A stretch of DNA of 64,000 nucleotides. Origin: Saccharothrix espanaensis DSM 44229 (GTDB taxonomy: Bacteria; Actinomycetota; Actinomycetes; Mycobacteriales; Pseudonocardiaceae). Each line of letters starts with the position of its first letter. Within the stretch, counting starts at the first letter, position 1. The notes under the pieces are model-generated. The model saw only the letters and a list, made by a program, of their open reading frames with translations, was not told where the DNA came from and did not search any database. Position numbers and translations under genes: made by a program. This document shows positions 50,279-58,226 of this stretch, piece after piece. The stretch spans positions 930,001-994,000 of the forward strand of contig NC_019673.1 of assembly GCF_000328705.1 (NCBI RefSeq), written 5' to 3'.

Positions 50279-50836
50279 TCAGACCGCGGGGCGCAGTTGG
50301 GGGCGCTTGCGCCGGAACCGGGCTTCTTCCACGGCCAGGGTGAAGCGGTCCACGGCGGCGCGGATCGCTTCGGCGGCGGTGGGCGCGATCACCTCGCCGA
50401 CGATGTCCGGGTCGAGCACGAATTCGCCGCGCAGCACCTGGTCGGCTCCCTTGCCGGTGAGCAGCGGATTCAACGCGTAGTCCATCGCGACCAGGAATCC
50501 CTGGCTGCCGCCGGTCGCCAACGGCAGGATGACCCGGCCGCGCAGCCCCTTCTTCGGCAGCAGGTCGAGCAGCGCTTTCACCAGTCCGCTGTAGGCCGCG
50601 CGGTAGACCGGGCTGGCCACCACGATGCCGTCCGCGCGCAGCACGGCGCTGACCGCGTCGGCGATCTCCTGGTCGTGCAGGTCCTCGGTGAGCAGCGACA
50701 ACGTCGGCAGTTGGCGCACGTGCAAGGTCTGCACGTCGTACCCGGCGTCGCGCAGCAACTCGTCGACGCGCGCCACGACGATGCCGGCGCGGGACGCGGG
50801 AGAAGGACTGCCGGAAATAACCAGAATGGAGGACAT
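50279..50836 (-). CDS. NADPH-dependent FMN reductase (SsuE-like)
   Basis: This 185-residue flavodoxin-like reductase has VISGSPSPASR at the FMN phosphate-binding loop, SPVYRAAYSGLVKALLDLLP in the middle and LPLATGGSQG later, the pattern of SsuE/MsuE enzymes that provide reduced FMN to sulfonate monooxygenases. No monooxygenase or sulfonate transporter is adjacent, so the partner is unknown. ATG 50836; GGAAGG lies about 12 bases upstream. It converges on the RNase H gene with a 9-base gap and is divergent from rnpB. Confidence 0.9.
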   Translation of the reverse strand: MSSILVISGSPSPASRAGIVVARVDELLRDAGYDVQTLHVRQLPTLSLLTEDLHDQEIADAVSAVLRADGIVVASPVYRAAYSGLVKALLDLLPKKGLRGRVILPLATGGSQGFLVAMDYALNPLLTGKGADQVLRGEFVLDPDIVGEVIAPTAAEAIRAAVDRFTLAVEEARFRRKRPQLRPAV

Positions 50837-51017
50837 GGCTCGCTGACACCTTCCCGAAAAGGCTCGGACTACGAGATAAAATCGGTCAGCGTCAACAGAT
50901 TGCGGCGGCGGTGCGACCGTAGTCCACGTGCCGACGGCGGGTAAGTCCCCCGATTCCTGCCATGTTTTTCAGTAGAGCAGTTCGTTCCACATCACGACAA
51001 GGTTTCGGGCTCCTGGT

Positions 51018-51048
51018 TCCACAGCCTGGGACGCGTCCGGCTATGCTG
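51018..51048 (+). promoter_or_regulatory. rnpB: rnpB promoter candidate
   Basis: TATGCT (51043-51048) matches a -10 box and lies a few bases before the RNA start; TTCCAC (51018-51023) at 19 bases is a weak -35. A strong constitutive promoter is expected for this gene. Confidence 0.5.
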
Positions 51049-51051
51049 GCG

Positions 51052-51460
51052 GCGCGGATGAGTCGGCAGGGCGGCCGCGTCGGCGGACTTCACGTCTGCC
51101 GCCGAGGAAAGTCCGGACTCCACAGGGCAGGGTGGTTGTCAACGGCAACCAGGGGCGACCCTCGGGACAGTGCCACAGAGAACAGACCGCCCCGGCGCGA
51201 GTCGGGGTAAGGGTGAAACGGTGGTGTAAGAGACCACCAGCGCCCCCGGTGACGGGGGCGGCTCGGTAAACCCCACCCGGAGCAAGGCCAAGAGGGCGCT
51301 TCGGCGCCTGCGCAGGCGATCGAGGGCGGCCCGCCCGATGCCTGCGGGTAGGCCGCACGAGCCTGTCGGCGACGGCAGGCCGAGATGGATGGCCGCCCAC
51401 CGGGACCGCCGCGAGGCGCCCGGGGACAGAATCCGGCTTACATGCCGGCTCATCCGCGCC
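51052..51460 (+). ncRNA. rnpB: RNase P RNA (bacterial type A)
   Basis: The 409-base catalytic RNA removes tRNA leaders. The ends GGCGCGGATGAG (51052-51063) and CTCATCCGCGCC (51449-51460) pair perfectly as helix P1. The universal core segments are present: GAGGAAAGTCCGG (P4 side, near 51101), CACCCGGAGCAAGGCCAA near 51275 and ACAGAATCCGGCTTA near 51427, which pairs back to form P4. The GGTAAACCCC segment precedes the second. The gene lies beside RNase H/phosphatase, as I recall for mycobacteria. The pairing of the ends fixes the boundaries to within a few bases. Confidence 0.96.
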
Positions 51461-51467
51461 CCCGGTT

Positions 51468-51491
51468 CGGCACCCCGCACGGGGGTTGCCG
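51468..51491 (+). terminator. Terminator-like hairpin after rnpB
   Basis: CGGCACCCCG and GGGGGTTGCCG (51468-51491) form a GC-rich hairpin with one bulge, starting seven bases after the end of the RNase P RNA. Confidence 0.5.
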
Positions 51492-51724
51492 CGCCGAGCA
51501 CCCGTCGCGCGGCCGAACGTCGGGCCCGCCGGGGCCGACCGCCCTAGCCGGGAATCGGCCGAAAACGGGCGAAGGGCACACTGATCCGCCTATAGATCCC
51601 TTGGGCCCCAACGGTGTTACAGAAGTGACGCCGTTCGAGTGGTCATCGGTATCAGGCCGTACGCGGCCTCGTCCTCCAGCCGAACCGCGGGCCCTGCCCC
51701 GCGTTCACGAGGAGGAGGAAACCC

Positions 51725-53323
51725 ATGTCAGCCACCAAGCGGGCCGCCACCTGGCTCGCCTTGACCGGACTGGTCGGCGCGGCGGCCGTCACCAGCACGG
51801 TCACCGCGTCGGCCGCGTCGGTCGAACTGCCGGTCTACGCGGTCCGCAGTGCCGGGCTCAGCCTGGAGCAGGCGACGGCGTTACAGCGGGCGTTCGGCCT
51901 GAAGAGCGTCGAACGCGACCAGGACGGCTCCGTGTCGTTCACCGACGAGGCCACCTACCTGAAGGTCCCGGGCCTGGACAAGGGCGCCGGCAGACCCGAC
52001 GAGGACGGACTGCCCACCCACGAGACCCAGCTCGACGTCGAGGCGCTCAAGCAGTTGCGGGCCGTCCCGACCGACGTGGCCGTGAAGAAGGTCCAGGAAG
52101 CCCTGCGCGGGGCCGGGCTGCTGCCCGCCAACGCCGTGGCCTCCGCCACCAACACCACGTTCGACGTGGTCGGCACGGACGGCAGCGTCGTCGTGTCGGC
52201 CCCGCTGGACACCGCGGTGTCGTTCGCGTTCTCCCTCGACGGCATCCCGCTGGAGGGCGGCGGTGCCAAGGTCCGGGTCGCGCTCGACGGCCAGGGCGCG
52301 GTCTCCGGGCTCGTCTACAGCACGCGGGACCTGGTCAAGGTCGGCACCGTGAAGTCGCTCGACCTGACCGAGGCCCGCACGCGCTGCGCCAAGGTGTTCG
52401 CGGCGGACACCCAGATCACGGGCGTGTCCTACGCCTACGACGCTCCCGCGCTGTCGGAGAAGCCGACCAGGCTGGAGCCGAGCATCCGGTGCGCGGGCAC
52501 CGACCCGAACGGCGCGACCGTGCAGCCGGTGACGCTGCCCGCCGCGGTGGACGGCAAGCTGCCCGAGCCCGGCCCGACCCAGCCGCCGCGCACCGAGACC
52601 GGTGGCGGCGTGTCCGCGCAGTGGATCCCCCGGATCGACGTCGGCAGCGAGGGCACCGGCCGGTGCGCCGGCCTGCCGTGGACCGCGAACGACGTCAACG
52701 GGTTCAACAACCAGTTCACCAGCCGGGGCATCCCGGTGCAGTACAGCTGGCTGGACCAGAACGCGTGGGAGCGCGACTTCAAGGACCCGGCCTTCGCCGG
52801 CGGCTGGGACCAGCTCTACGCCGACGACGTGGACCTGAGCTACTGGCACGGCCGCGGCTCGCCCACCGGCTTCTCCTTCGCCGGGTGCAGCAGCAACACC
52901 GACACGTTCCTGTCCAACCGGGACGCCCGCTGGGGCAACCGGGACCTGGAGTGGATCAGCCTGTTCACCGCCTCGATCCTGCAAACCAGCGCGGGCGGCC
53001 AGAACTGGGCGCAGCGCTGGGGCCGGGCGTTCAACGGCCTGCACCAGATCAACAGCTTCGAGACGGTGTCGTACCACCACGCCTCGCACGGTGCCCGGTA
53101 CGGCAACTACCTGCTGCGCAACCGCCCGGCCCCGATGAAGGTCCGCGACGCGTGGGCGCAGGCGTCCATCGACACCCAGCCCCCGTGGGTGCGGTGGGCG
53201 ACCATGGGTCCGATCGGCTACTCGTGGATCGCGAACTACAACGACTACTTCTGGAACAAGGGACCGGTCGGCCCGGACACCCTGCCGACGGTCGGCTTCT
53301 GGCGGATCTCCGGCTGGAGCTGA
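51725..53323 (+). CDS. Large secreted protein of unknown function (DUF6345-like)
   Basis: The 532-residue product has a signal peptide (ATWLALTGLVGAAAVTSTVTASAA). Residues ~40-270 form a repetitive beta/alpha region reminiscent of peptidase propeptides (PepSY-like), and residues ~285-530 a separate domain with DDVDLSYWHGRGSP, GFSFAGCSSN, HQINSFE and a Trp/Tyr-rich end. The second domain resembles DUF6345, which I recall only as uncharacterised; this is a tentative match. A TTA Leu codon is at 51881-51883 (codon 53). A long 5' region includes a possible -10 TATAGAT (51591-51597), and GAGGAGGAGG precedes ATG 51725. Confidence 0.8.
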   Translation: MSATKRAATWLALTGLVGAAAVTSTVTASAASVELPVYAVRSAGLSLEQATALQRAFGLKSVERDQDGSVSFTDEATYLKVPGLDKGAGRPDEDGLPTHETQLDVEALKQLRAVPTDVAVKKVQEALRGAGLLPANAVASATNTTFDVVGTDGSVVVSAPLDTAVSFAFSLDGIPLEGGGAKVRVALDGQGAVSGLVYSTRDLVKVGTVKSLDLTEARTRCAKVFAADTQITGVSYAYDAPALSEKPTRLEPSIRCAGTDPNGATVQPVTLPAAVDGKLPEPGPTQPPRTETGGGVSAQWIPRIDVGSEGTGRCAGLPWTANDVNGFNNQFTSRGIPVQYSWLDQNAWERDFKDPAFAGGWDQLYADDVDLSYWHGRGSPTGFSFAGCSSNTDTFLSNRDARWGNRDLEWISLFTASILQTSAGGQNWAQRWGRAFNGLHQINSFETVSYHHASHGARYGNYLLRNRPAPMKVRDAWAQASIDTQPPWVRWATMGPIGYSWIANYNDYFWNKGPVGPDTLPTVGFWRISGWS

Positions 53324-53339
53324 CGCTCCGCTGACGGGT

Positions 53340-53375
53340 GGGGCCCTTCCGCCGCACTGGGGGTGGAAGGGCCCC
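53340..53375. terminator. Bidirectional terminator after the secreted-protein gene
   Basis: GGGGCCCTTCC (53340-53350) pairs perfectly with GGAAGGGCCCC (53365-53375) around a 14-base loop, in the gap between two convergent genes. Confidence 0.8.
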
Positions 53376-53382
53376 TCCGCTG

Positions 53383-53877
53383 TCAGAAGCGCCAGCGGGT
53401 CTGGCTGTAGGGGTCCTTGCCGAACCCGAACGCGGTGACCGGCTCGACCCGGAACACCAGCGCGACGCCGTGCGGGTTGGCGAAACCGCCCTCGACCACG
53501 TCGAGGTGCCAGTCCGGCCCGTACTTGGCCTCCCACGCCGCGGCGAGCGCGGCCAGCGCGCCGGGGTCGGTGACCCGCTCCGCGGTGCCTTCCACGACCA
53601 GGTCGAGGCCGCCGTGCAGCGCGTTGTCGCCGGTGGTGACCACGACGTTCGGGTTCTCCGCGACGTTGCGGGCCTTGCGCTCGTCCTGCCCGGTGCACAG
53701 GTGCACGGCCTCGTCGTGCCAGACCGCGATCAGCGGCGTGACGTGCGGGCGGCCGTCCGGGCGGACGGTGGACAGCCAGTACACCTCGGCCTCGGCGAAC
53801 TTCCGGCGGGCCTCGGTCCACGGGGTGGCGGGCGCGTCCGGGTCGCCGTAGCGGGGGTCGGTGTCGGTCGAAGTCAC
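53383..53877 (-). CDS. Pyridoxamine 5'-phosphate oxidase-like (split-barrel flavin-binding) protein
   Basis: A 164-residue split-barrel protein. VYWLSTVRPDGRPHVTPLIAVW is the first strand pair that binds the flavin phosphate (given here as one feature; shorter pieces LSTVRPDGRPH and PLIAVW are the key parts), and RKARNVAENPNVVVTTG follows. Actinobacterial members use FMN or F420 and act on varied small molecules, so only the family is assigned. ATG 53877. It is followed on the same strand, upstream in transcription, by the ribbon-helix-helix gene (15-base gap), with which it may be cotranscribed. Confidence 0.88.
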   Translation of the reverse strand: MTSTDTDPRYGDPDAPATPWTEARRKFAEAEVYWLSTVRPDGRPHVTPLIAVWHDEAVHLCTGQDERKARNVAENPNVVVTTGDNALHGGLDLVVEGTAERVTDPGALAALAAAWEAKYGPDWHLDVVEGGFANPHGVALVFRVEPVTAFGFGKDPYSQTRWRF

Positions 53878-53891
53878 GAAACGTCCTCACA

Positions 53892-54236
53892 TCAGCCACG
53901 TCGGGCGGGTCTGCCCGGCGGCATCCGGTGCACCGGGCGGAACGCCTCGCCGCCGTTGAAGCGCCGTTCCAGCTCCGCCACGTACGCCGCGACCGCCGGG
54001 TTCACGATGTCGGCGAGGCTGCGCACGCCCGCCACGGGCTCGTACGCGGCCAGGTAGGTCGCCGCCGCGCGAGCGCGCTCCAGCACGTCCTGGTCGAAGT
54101 TGACCGTCCGCTGCACCCGCCGCCCCGCGGGCGGCTCCGTGCCGGTAACCTGATCACTGCCCGAGACGGTCACGGAGACGGTGATTTCGTTCACTCCGGA
54201 GGCTGGTTCGGGCGCGGCTTCCGGTGGCTGGGCCAT
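53892..54236 (-). CDS. Putative ribbon-helix-helix DNA-binding protein
   Basis: This 114-residue protein has an unstructured N-terminus rich in Pro, Glu and Val and a C-terminal half RTVNFDQDVLERARAAATYL followed by SLADIVNPAVAAYVAELERRF. That is a beta-strand, helix, helix pattern like ribbon-helix-helix proteins, such as plasmid centromere-binding or operon-repressor proteins. It is divergent from the type IV secretion-like operon, with 383 bases of regulatory DNA containing palindromes between, so it is a candidate regulator of it. GAGGAGG precedes ATG 54236. The family assignment is tentative. Confidence 0.6.
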   Translation of the reverse strand: MAQPPEAAPEPASGVNEITVSVTVSGSDQVTGTEPPAGRRVQRTVNFDQDVLERARAAATYLAAYEPVAGVRSLADIVNPAVAAYVAELERRFNGGEAFRPVHRMPPGRPARRG

Positions 54237-54619
54237 CTGCGAGCCTCCTCGGCGTCGTCACTCCGGGATGCGGTCCGTTCGGTGCAACGTCCCGGCCGAA
54301 CGGGTCAACCGGGCGGCGGGCTGGACAAGGGGGAGTGCGGTCGTGCACACAGTGCGTGACCTCGAAGTTCGCAGTCGGGTGAACTGTCTCAGCAATCGGG
54401 AGAATCCAGTGTCGCCGGTTCTCCACCGGCTTCCCCCGACCCATGATGACCGTGGTCAGATTAGACGTAATCGAGGCTCAGGGGAACGGCCAGTGATCTA
54501 CCCACCGCGAACCGACAGATACACCTCGTGACGAAGACGTGTTCTACTCGTTGGCGCACGAACCGGACGGGCACCCCTCGGCCCGCCCGGCGAAGTCCTG
54601 CGTACTCAGGAGTACTGCG
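54237..54619. promoter_or_regulatory. Regulatory gap before the T4SS-like operon, with palindromes
   Basis: Two exact palindromes stand out in this 383-base gap: GATTA-GACG-TAATC (54459-54472) and GTACTC-AG-GAGTAC (54602-54615). The second overlaps the AGGAG ribosome binding site five bases before ATG 54620, so a protein bound there or a local fold could block translation initiation. A smaller GACC-GT-GGTC lies at about 54449-54458. No gene is seen in the gap. Confidence 0.5.
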
Positions 54620-54898
54620 ATGACCGCCCACACCCTGGTAACACTCGCGCAGCAGACAGAACCCGCCCTGGGCACAGGCGGTGTGCGTCAGTGGATCCTC
54701 GACAACCTGGTACCCCTGCTGCTGCTGACCGTCGCGGTCCTGCTGCTGTGGTTGGGCGGCGGCAAGGGCGACAACGCCGGTGTCATGCGCCGACTGGGGG
54801 GCGTGATCATCGCGCTCGCCATCATCGGACTGGCGGTGACCACCAACGCCGGGGCGAACATCGGCCAGTGGATCGCCGGCCTGTTCACCGGCGGGTGA
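54620..54898 (+). CDS. Small membrane protein, first gene of T4SS-like operon (pilin/VirB2-like candidate)
   Basis: The 92-residue product has two hydrophobic segments (LVPLLLLTVAVLLLWLGGG and VIIALAIIGLAVTTNAGANIG) joined by a short basic loop (NAGVMRRLGG), with a short polar N-terminus. Size and two-span topology resemble VirB2/TrbC-type pilins, but there is no sequence signature that proves this. It starts the co-directional run to 62277. ATG 54620 lies behind a palindrome that includes the ribosome binding site. Confidence 0.75.
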   Translation: MTAHTLVTLAQQTEPALGTGGVRQWILDNLVPLLLLTVAVLLLWLGGGKGDNAGVMRRLGGVIIALAIIGLAVTTNAGANIGQWIAGLFTGG

Positions 54899-54901
54899 CC
54901 C

Positions 54902-55378
54902 TTGCGGGTACGCACTGACGACGAGGTCTACCGGGTCGACGCCGTCTGGCTCGGCCCGCCCAAGGCCACCTTCCCGTGGCGTGCGCGCTACGTGGCGTGG
55001 GGCGTCGGAATCGTGGTGTTCCTGCTGGTCACAGCGTTGCAGCGGCAGATCGGCTTCGGTTTCGACTTCATCAACACCGGCTGGGGCTTCGTGTTCACGG
55101 TCGCCCTGACCCGCTACATCTGCACCCGCATCAGCCACGAGCGCCCGCTCTCGTCGGTGATGACGATGTGGGTGCGCGAGCTCAACTCCCCGCGTGAGAC
55201 GACCTCGGGCACCGGCGGCGCGGCCAGCGCCGCCCGGATCCGGGTCAACCAGGACCGGCCTCGGAAGCGTCTGTCCGAGAAGGGGGCGAAACGCGCGGCG
55301 CGCGCCACCCGATCCCAGCACCGCAGGAAGACAGACCGCCGTAAGAAGGAGGTTCGCGGTGTTCGGACGCCGGCGTGA
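54902..55378 (+). CDS. PrgI/VirB3-like membrane protein
   Basis: A 158-residue protein with two adjacent membrane spans (ARYVAWGVGIVVFLLVTAL and FINTGWGFVFTVALTRYI) after a short N-terminal strand, and a strongly basic C-terminal tail (KRLSEKGAKRAARATRSQHRRK). Small two-span proteins directly before VirB4 are VirB3/PrgI components of type IV secretion systems, and this gene stands in that place. TTG 54902 is used as start, only three bases after the preceding stop. It overlaps the VirB4 start by 20 bases. Confidence 0.75.
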   Translation: MRVRTDDEVYRVDAVWLGPPKATFPWRARYVAWGVGIVVFLLVTALQRQIGFGFDFINTGWGFVFTVALTRYICTRISHERPLSSVMTMWVRELNSPRETTSGTGGAASAARIRVNQDRPRKRLSEKGAKRAARATRSQHRRKTDRRKKEVRGVRTPA

Positions 55379-58226
55379 CCACACCCGACGCTCCGCGGCG
55401 CAGCACGTGGCCCAGCACGCCGCTGCCGCGCGGGACGACCGGAAGGTCTACTCCAAGCGTGGCCGACGCCTGCCCGGTGAGCAGGCGGTGCCCAGCTACA
55501 CCCCGTCGATCGCCGCGCGCAGCATCGACGGCCACCTGCTGCGCACCGGCCAGGAGGTGTACGCCTGGTACAAGCTCGCCCCGCAGCGCTGGTCGTTCCG
55601 CTCCGACTCGCAGCGCCAGGACCTGATCGCCGCGATCGCCGGCCAGTACGCCGAACTCCAGGGCCGGTGGATGCACCTGCGGGTGACGACCAGGCCCTAC
55701 CCGATCCGGATGTGGGCCGAGGCGCACGTGCACAACGCGGTGCGCCGGCTGCCGGACACCCCCGGCACGCTGTCGTTCGACGACTACATGGTCGGCGAGC
55801 AGCAGCAGCTCATGGGCCGCTCGATGGCGGAGAAAGAGGTCTACCTGGGCATCCAGGTGCAGACCCGGAACATGATGGACCGCGCCGTGGAACGGGCCGC
55901 GCCCGTGCTGCGCAAGGTCTTCCCGGACGCGGTGGACGCGGAGCTGACCGCCATCGAGTCCGAGGTCGACCACCTCGACCAGGTGATCGGCTCGGCCGGG
56001 CTGGAAGGCCGGCCGGTGACGGCCGAGGAGATGTCCTGGCTGATGCACCGGTCGTGCTCGCTGGGCCTGCCCGCGCCGCGCAACCTGCCGGCCGTGCCCG
56101 GCGCCCCGTGGGAACCCGAGGACCTGGCGTCGTTCACCGACGCCGCGGACTTCCACCAGGAGCCGTACTCGCCGACCGTGACCGTGCGCGGCCGCACCGG
56201 CTCCAACGCCGGCATCAAGCGGCACGTCGCCGTGCTCACCGTCGGCCTCATGCACGGCCTCCAGATCCCCGAGGTCGACGACCCGTGGGTGCAGCGCTCC
56301 GACCGGCTGCCCGCCGCCGTCGAGTGGTCCGCCCGGATCTACGTGCGCCGGCCCGAGGAGGTCTCCGGCGAGCTGACCCGGCAGATGAACAAGGTCCGCT
56401 CCCAGGTGCGGCACTACACCGACGAGCACGAGCTGGAACCGCCGCAGTCGCTGGCCCGCCAGGCGTCCCGGGTGCTGGAGATCGACGACGAGATGACGTC
56501 GGGCTTCACCGCGCTGGGCACCCGGGTCCGGTCGTGGTGGCGGCTGGCCGTGTCCGGCCCGACCGAGCGCGAGGCGCTGCGGCTGGCCCAGGCCCTGCTC
56601 GACCTGTACAAGCCGAAGGTCGCCATCGAGCACCCCGAGGCCCAGTACGCCATCGCCCGCGAGTTCATCCCCGGCGAACCGCTGTCCTCGTCGGCCTACC
56701 TGCGACGCGGCTCGGTGCTGTGGGCGGCGTCGTCGGTGCCGACGGCGACCGCGGAGGTCGGCGACCGGCGCGGCATCCTGCTCGGCGAGACGGTGACCGC
56801 CACCCGGCGGCCCGTGGCGTGGGACCCGTGGATGGCGCAGGAGCTGCGCGACGCGTCCGGCCTGTCCGCGATGGTCGCGGGGCTGGGCGCGGGCAAGTCG
56901 TTCCTCGGCGGCGGCATCGTCTACAAGACGTTGCGCTCCGGCGCGCACTGGACGCTGCTCGACCCGTCCGGGCCGCTGGCCGCCCTGTGCGAGCTGCCCG
57001 AGCTCAAGCCCTACGCGCGGCCGATCAACCTGCTCAACGCCCAGCCCGGCATCCTCAACCCGTACCGGGTGGTCGCCGAGCCCCAGCTCGAGCACTTCCT
57101 GGACGAGGAGGACCCGGAACGGGCGTGGCGGCGCGAACGCGCGCTGGCCGCGGCGACCCGCCGCCGGCTCGTGCTCGACGTGCTCACCGGCCTGCTCCCG
57201 TTCGAGGTGGCCCGGCTCCCGCAGACCCGGATCGTGCTGCTGCGCGCGGTGCGGACGGTCGGCGGCCGCCCCGACGCCCACCCCGGCCAGGTCTTCGAGG
57301 CCCTGCGCCGCGACGCGTCCGAGCACCACGAGCACGCCGTCGTGGTCGCCGACTTCCTCGACGAGATGCGCGAGCGGATGTCGCTGCTCATCCCCGAGCA
57401 GGACGCCGACCCGTACAACGAGCAGCGCGACGACCGGCTCACCGTGCTCACCATGGCGGGCCTGAACCTGCCCAAGGACGGCGTCGGCCGCGAGCACTGG
57501 ACCGACGCCGAGGCGCTCGGCGTGGAGATGCTCAACCTGGCCGCGTGGCTGACCCAGCGGTCGATCTACGAACGCCCCAAGGACCTCCGCAAGGGCGTGT
57601 GGATCGACGAGGCGTTCTTCCTGTCCGAGGTCCCCACCGGCCGGGTGCTGATGAACCGGTTCGCCCGCGACTCCCGCAAGTGGAACGTCCGGGTGCTGCT
57701 GTCCTCCCAGATCCCCGCCGACTTCCTCAAGATCCAGGGCTTCGTCACCCTGCTCGACTCGGTGTTCGTCGGCCGGCTGGACGACGACCAGGCCCAGGCC
57801 GACGCGCTGCGCCTGCTCAAGGTCCCGGTCGGCGCGGGCTACGAGCAGGTCGTGGCCTCGCTCGGCCGCCGCCCCGGCGGCGTCCGCAACAGCACCGAGC
57901 GCGACCGCGCGCCCCGCCAGTTCATCTTCGGCGACGGCGCGGGCGGCGTCGAGCGCATCCGCATCGACTTCTCCGGCCCGCACCTGGAGCACCTGCGCAA
58001 CTCGCTGGACACCACCCCCGACGCGATGCGCGAGGGCCCGGACCAGAACGAGGTGGAGCTCTCCTCGCCGCCGCAGGACCCGTTCGCCTACGACGAGGGC
58101 CTGACCGACGAGTACGACGACGAGCTCGCGGCCGACCTCGAGGTCGGCCTGGCCGACCCGCAGCTGGTCGACTCGACCCACGGTGAGGGAGGAAACCGGC
58201 GTCCGGGCCGGGAAGGTGCGGCATGA
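55359..58226 (+). CDS. VirB4-like type IV secretion ATPase
   Basis: This 955-residue protein is the operon's motor. The N-terminal half is of CagE/TrbE/VirB4 type; the ATPase half has Walker A GLGAGKS (residues 508-514) and Walker B VWIDEAFF with Asp750-Glu751, and later the SSQIPADF motif of FtsK/HerA-type ATPases. The C-terminal ~50 residues are acidic. GTG 55359 has AAGGAGG six bases upstream, settling the start. The membrane-protein gene that follows overlaps by four bases. VirB4 energises substrate transfer or pilus assembly at the membrane. Confidence 0.92.
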   Translation: MFGRRRDHTRRSAAQHVAQHAAAARDDRKVYSKRGRRLPGEQAVPSYTPSIAARSIDGHLLRTGQEVYAWYKLAPQRWSFRSDSQRQDLIAAIAGQYAELQGRWMHLRVTTRPYPIRMWAEAHVHNAVRRLPDTPGTLSFDDYMVGEQQQLMGRSMAEKEVYLGIQVQTRNMMDRAVERAAPVLRKVFPDAVDAELTAIESEVDHLDQVIGSAGLEGRPVTAEEMSWLMHRSCSLGLPAPRNLPAVPGAPWEPEDLASFTDAADFHQEPYSPTVTVRGRTGSNAGIKRHVAVLTVGLMHGLQIPEVDDPWVQRSDRLPAAVEWSARIYVRRPEEVSGELTRQMNKVRSQVRHYTDEHELEPPQSLARQASRVLEIDDEMTSGFTALGTRVRSWWRLAVSGPTEREALRLAQALLDLYKPKVAIEHPEAQYAIAREFIPGEPLSSSAYLRRGSVLWAASSVPTATAEVGDRRGILLGETVTATRRPVAWDPWMAQELRDASGLSAMVAGLGAGKSFLGGGIVYKTLRSGAHWTLLDPSGPLAALCELPELKPYARPINLLNAQPGILNPYRVVAEPQLEHFLDEEDPERAWRRERALAAATRRRLVLDVLTGLLPFEVARLPQTRIVLLRAVRTVGGRPDAHPGQVFEALRRDASEHHEHAVVVADFLDEMRERMSLLIPEQDADPYNEQRDDRLTVLTMAGLNLPKDGVGREHWTDAEALGVEMLNLAAWLTQRSIYERPKDLRKGVWIDEAFFLSEVPTGRVLMNRFARDSRKWNVRVLLSSQIPADFLKIQGFVTLLDSVFVGRLDDDQAQADALRLLKVPVGAGYEQVVASLGRRPGGVRNSTERDRAPRQFIFGDGAGGVERIRIDFSGPHLEHLRNSLDTTPDAMREGPDQNEVELSSPPQDPFAYDEGLTDEYDDELAADLEVGLADPQLVDSTHGEGGNRRPGREGAA

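Noticed and set aside
50837-51051. Possible riboswitch before the FMN reductase gene
   Set aside because: No conserved FMN, S-box or other riboswitch core was found. A TTGACG-like box is present, but the rest of the leader is short and unstructured to the eye.
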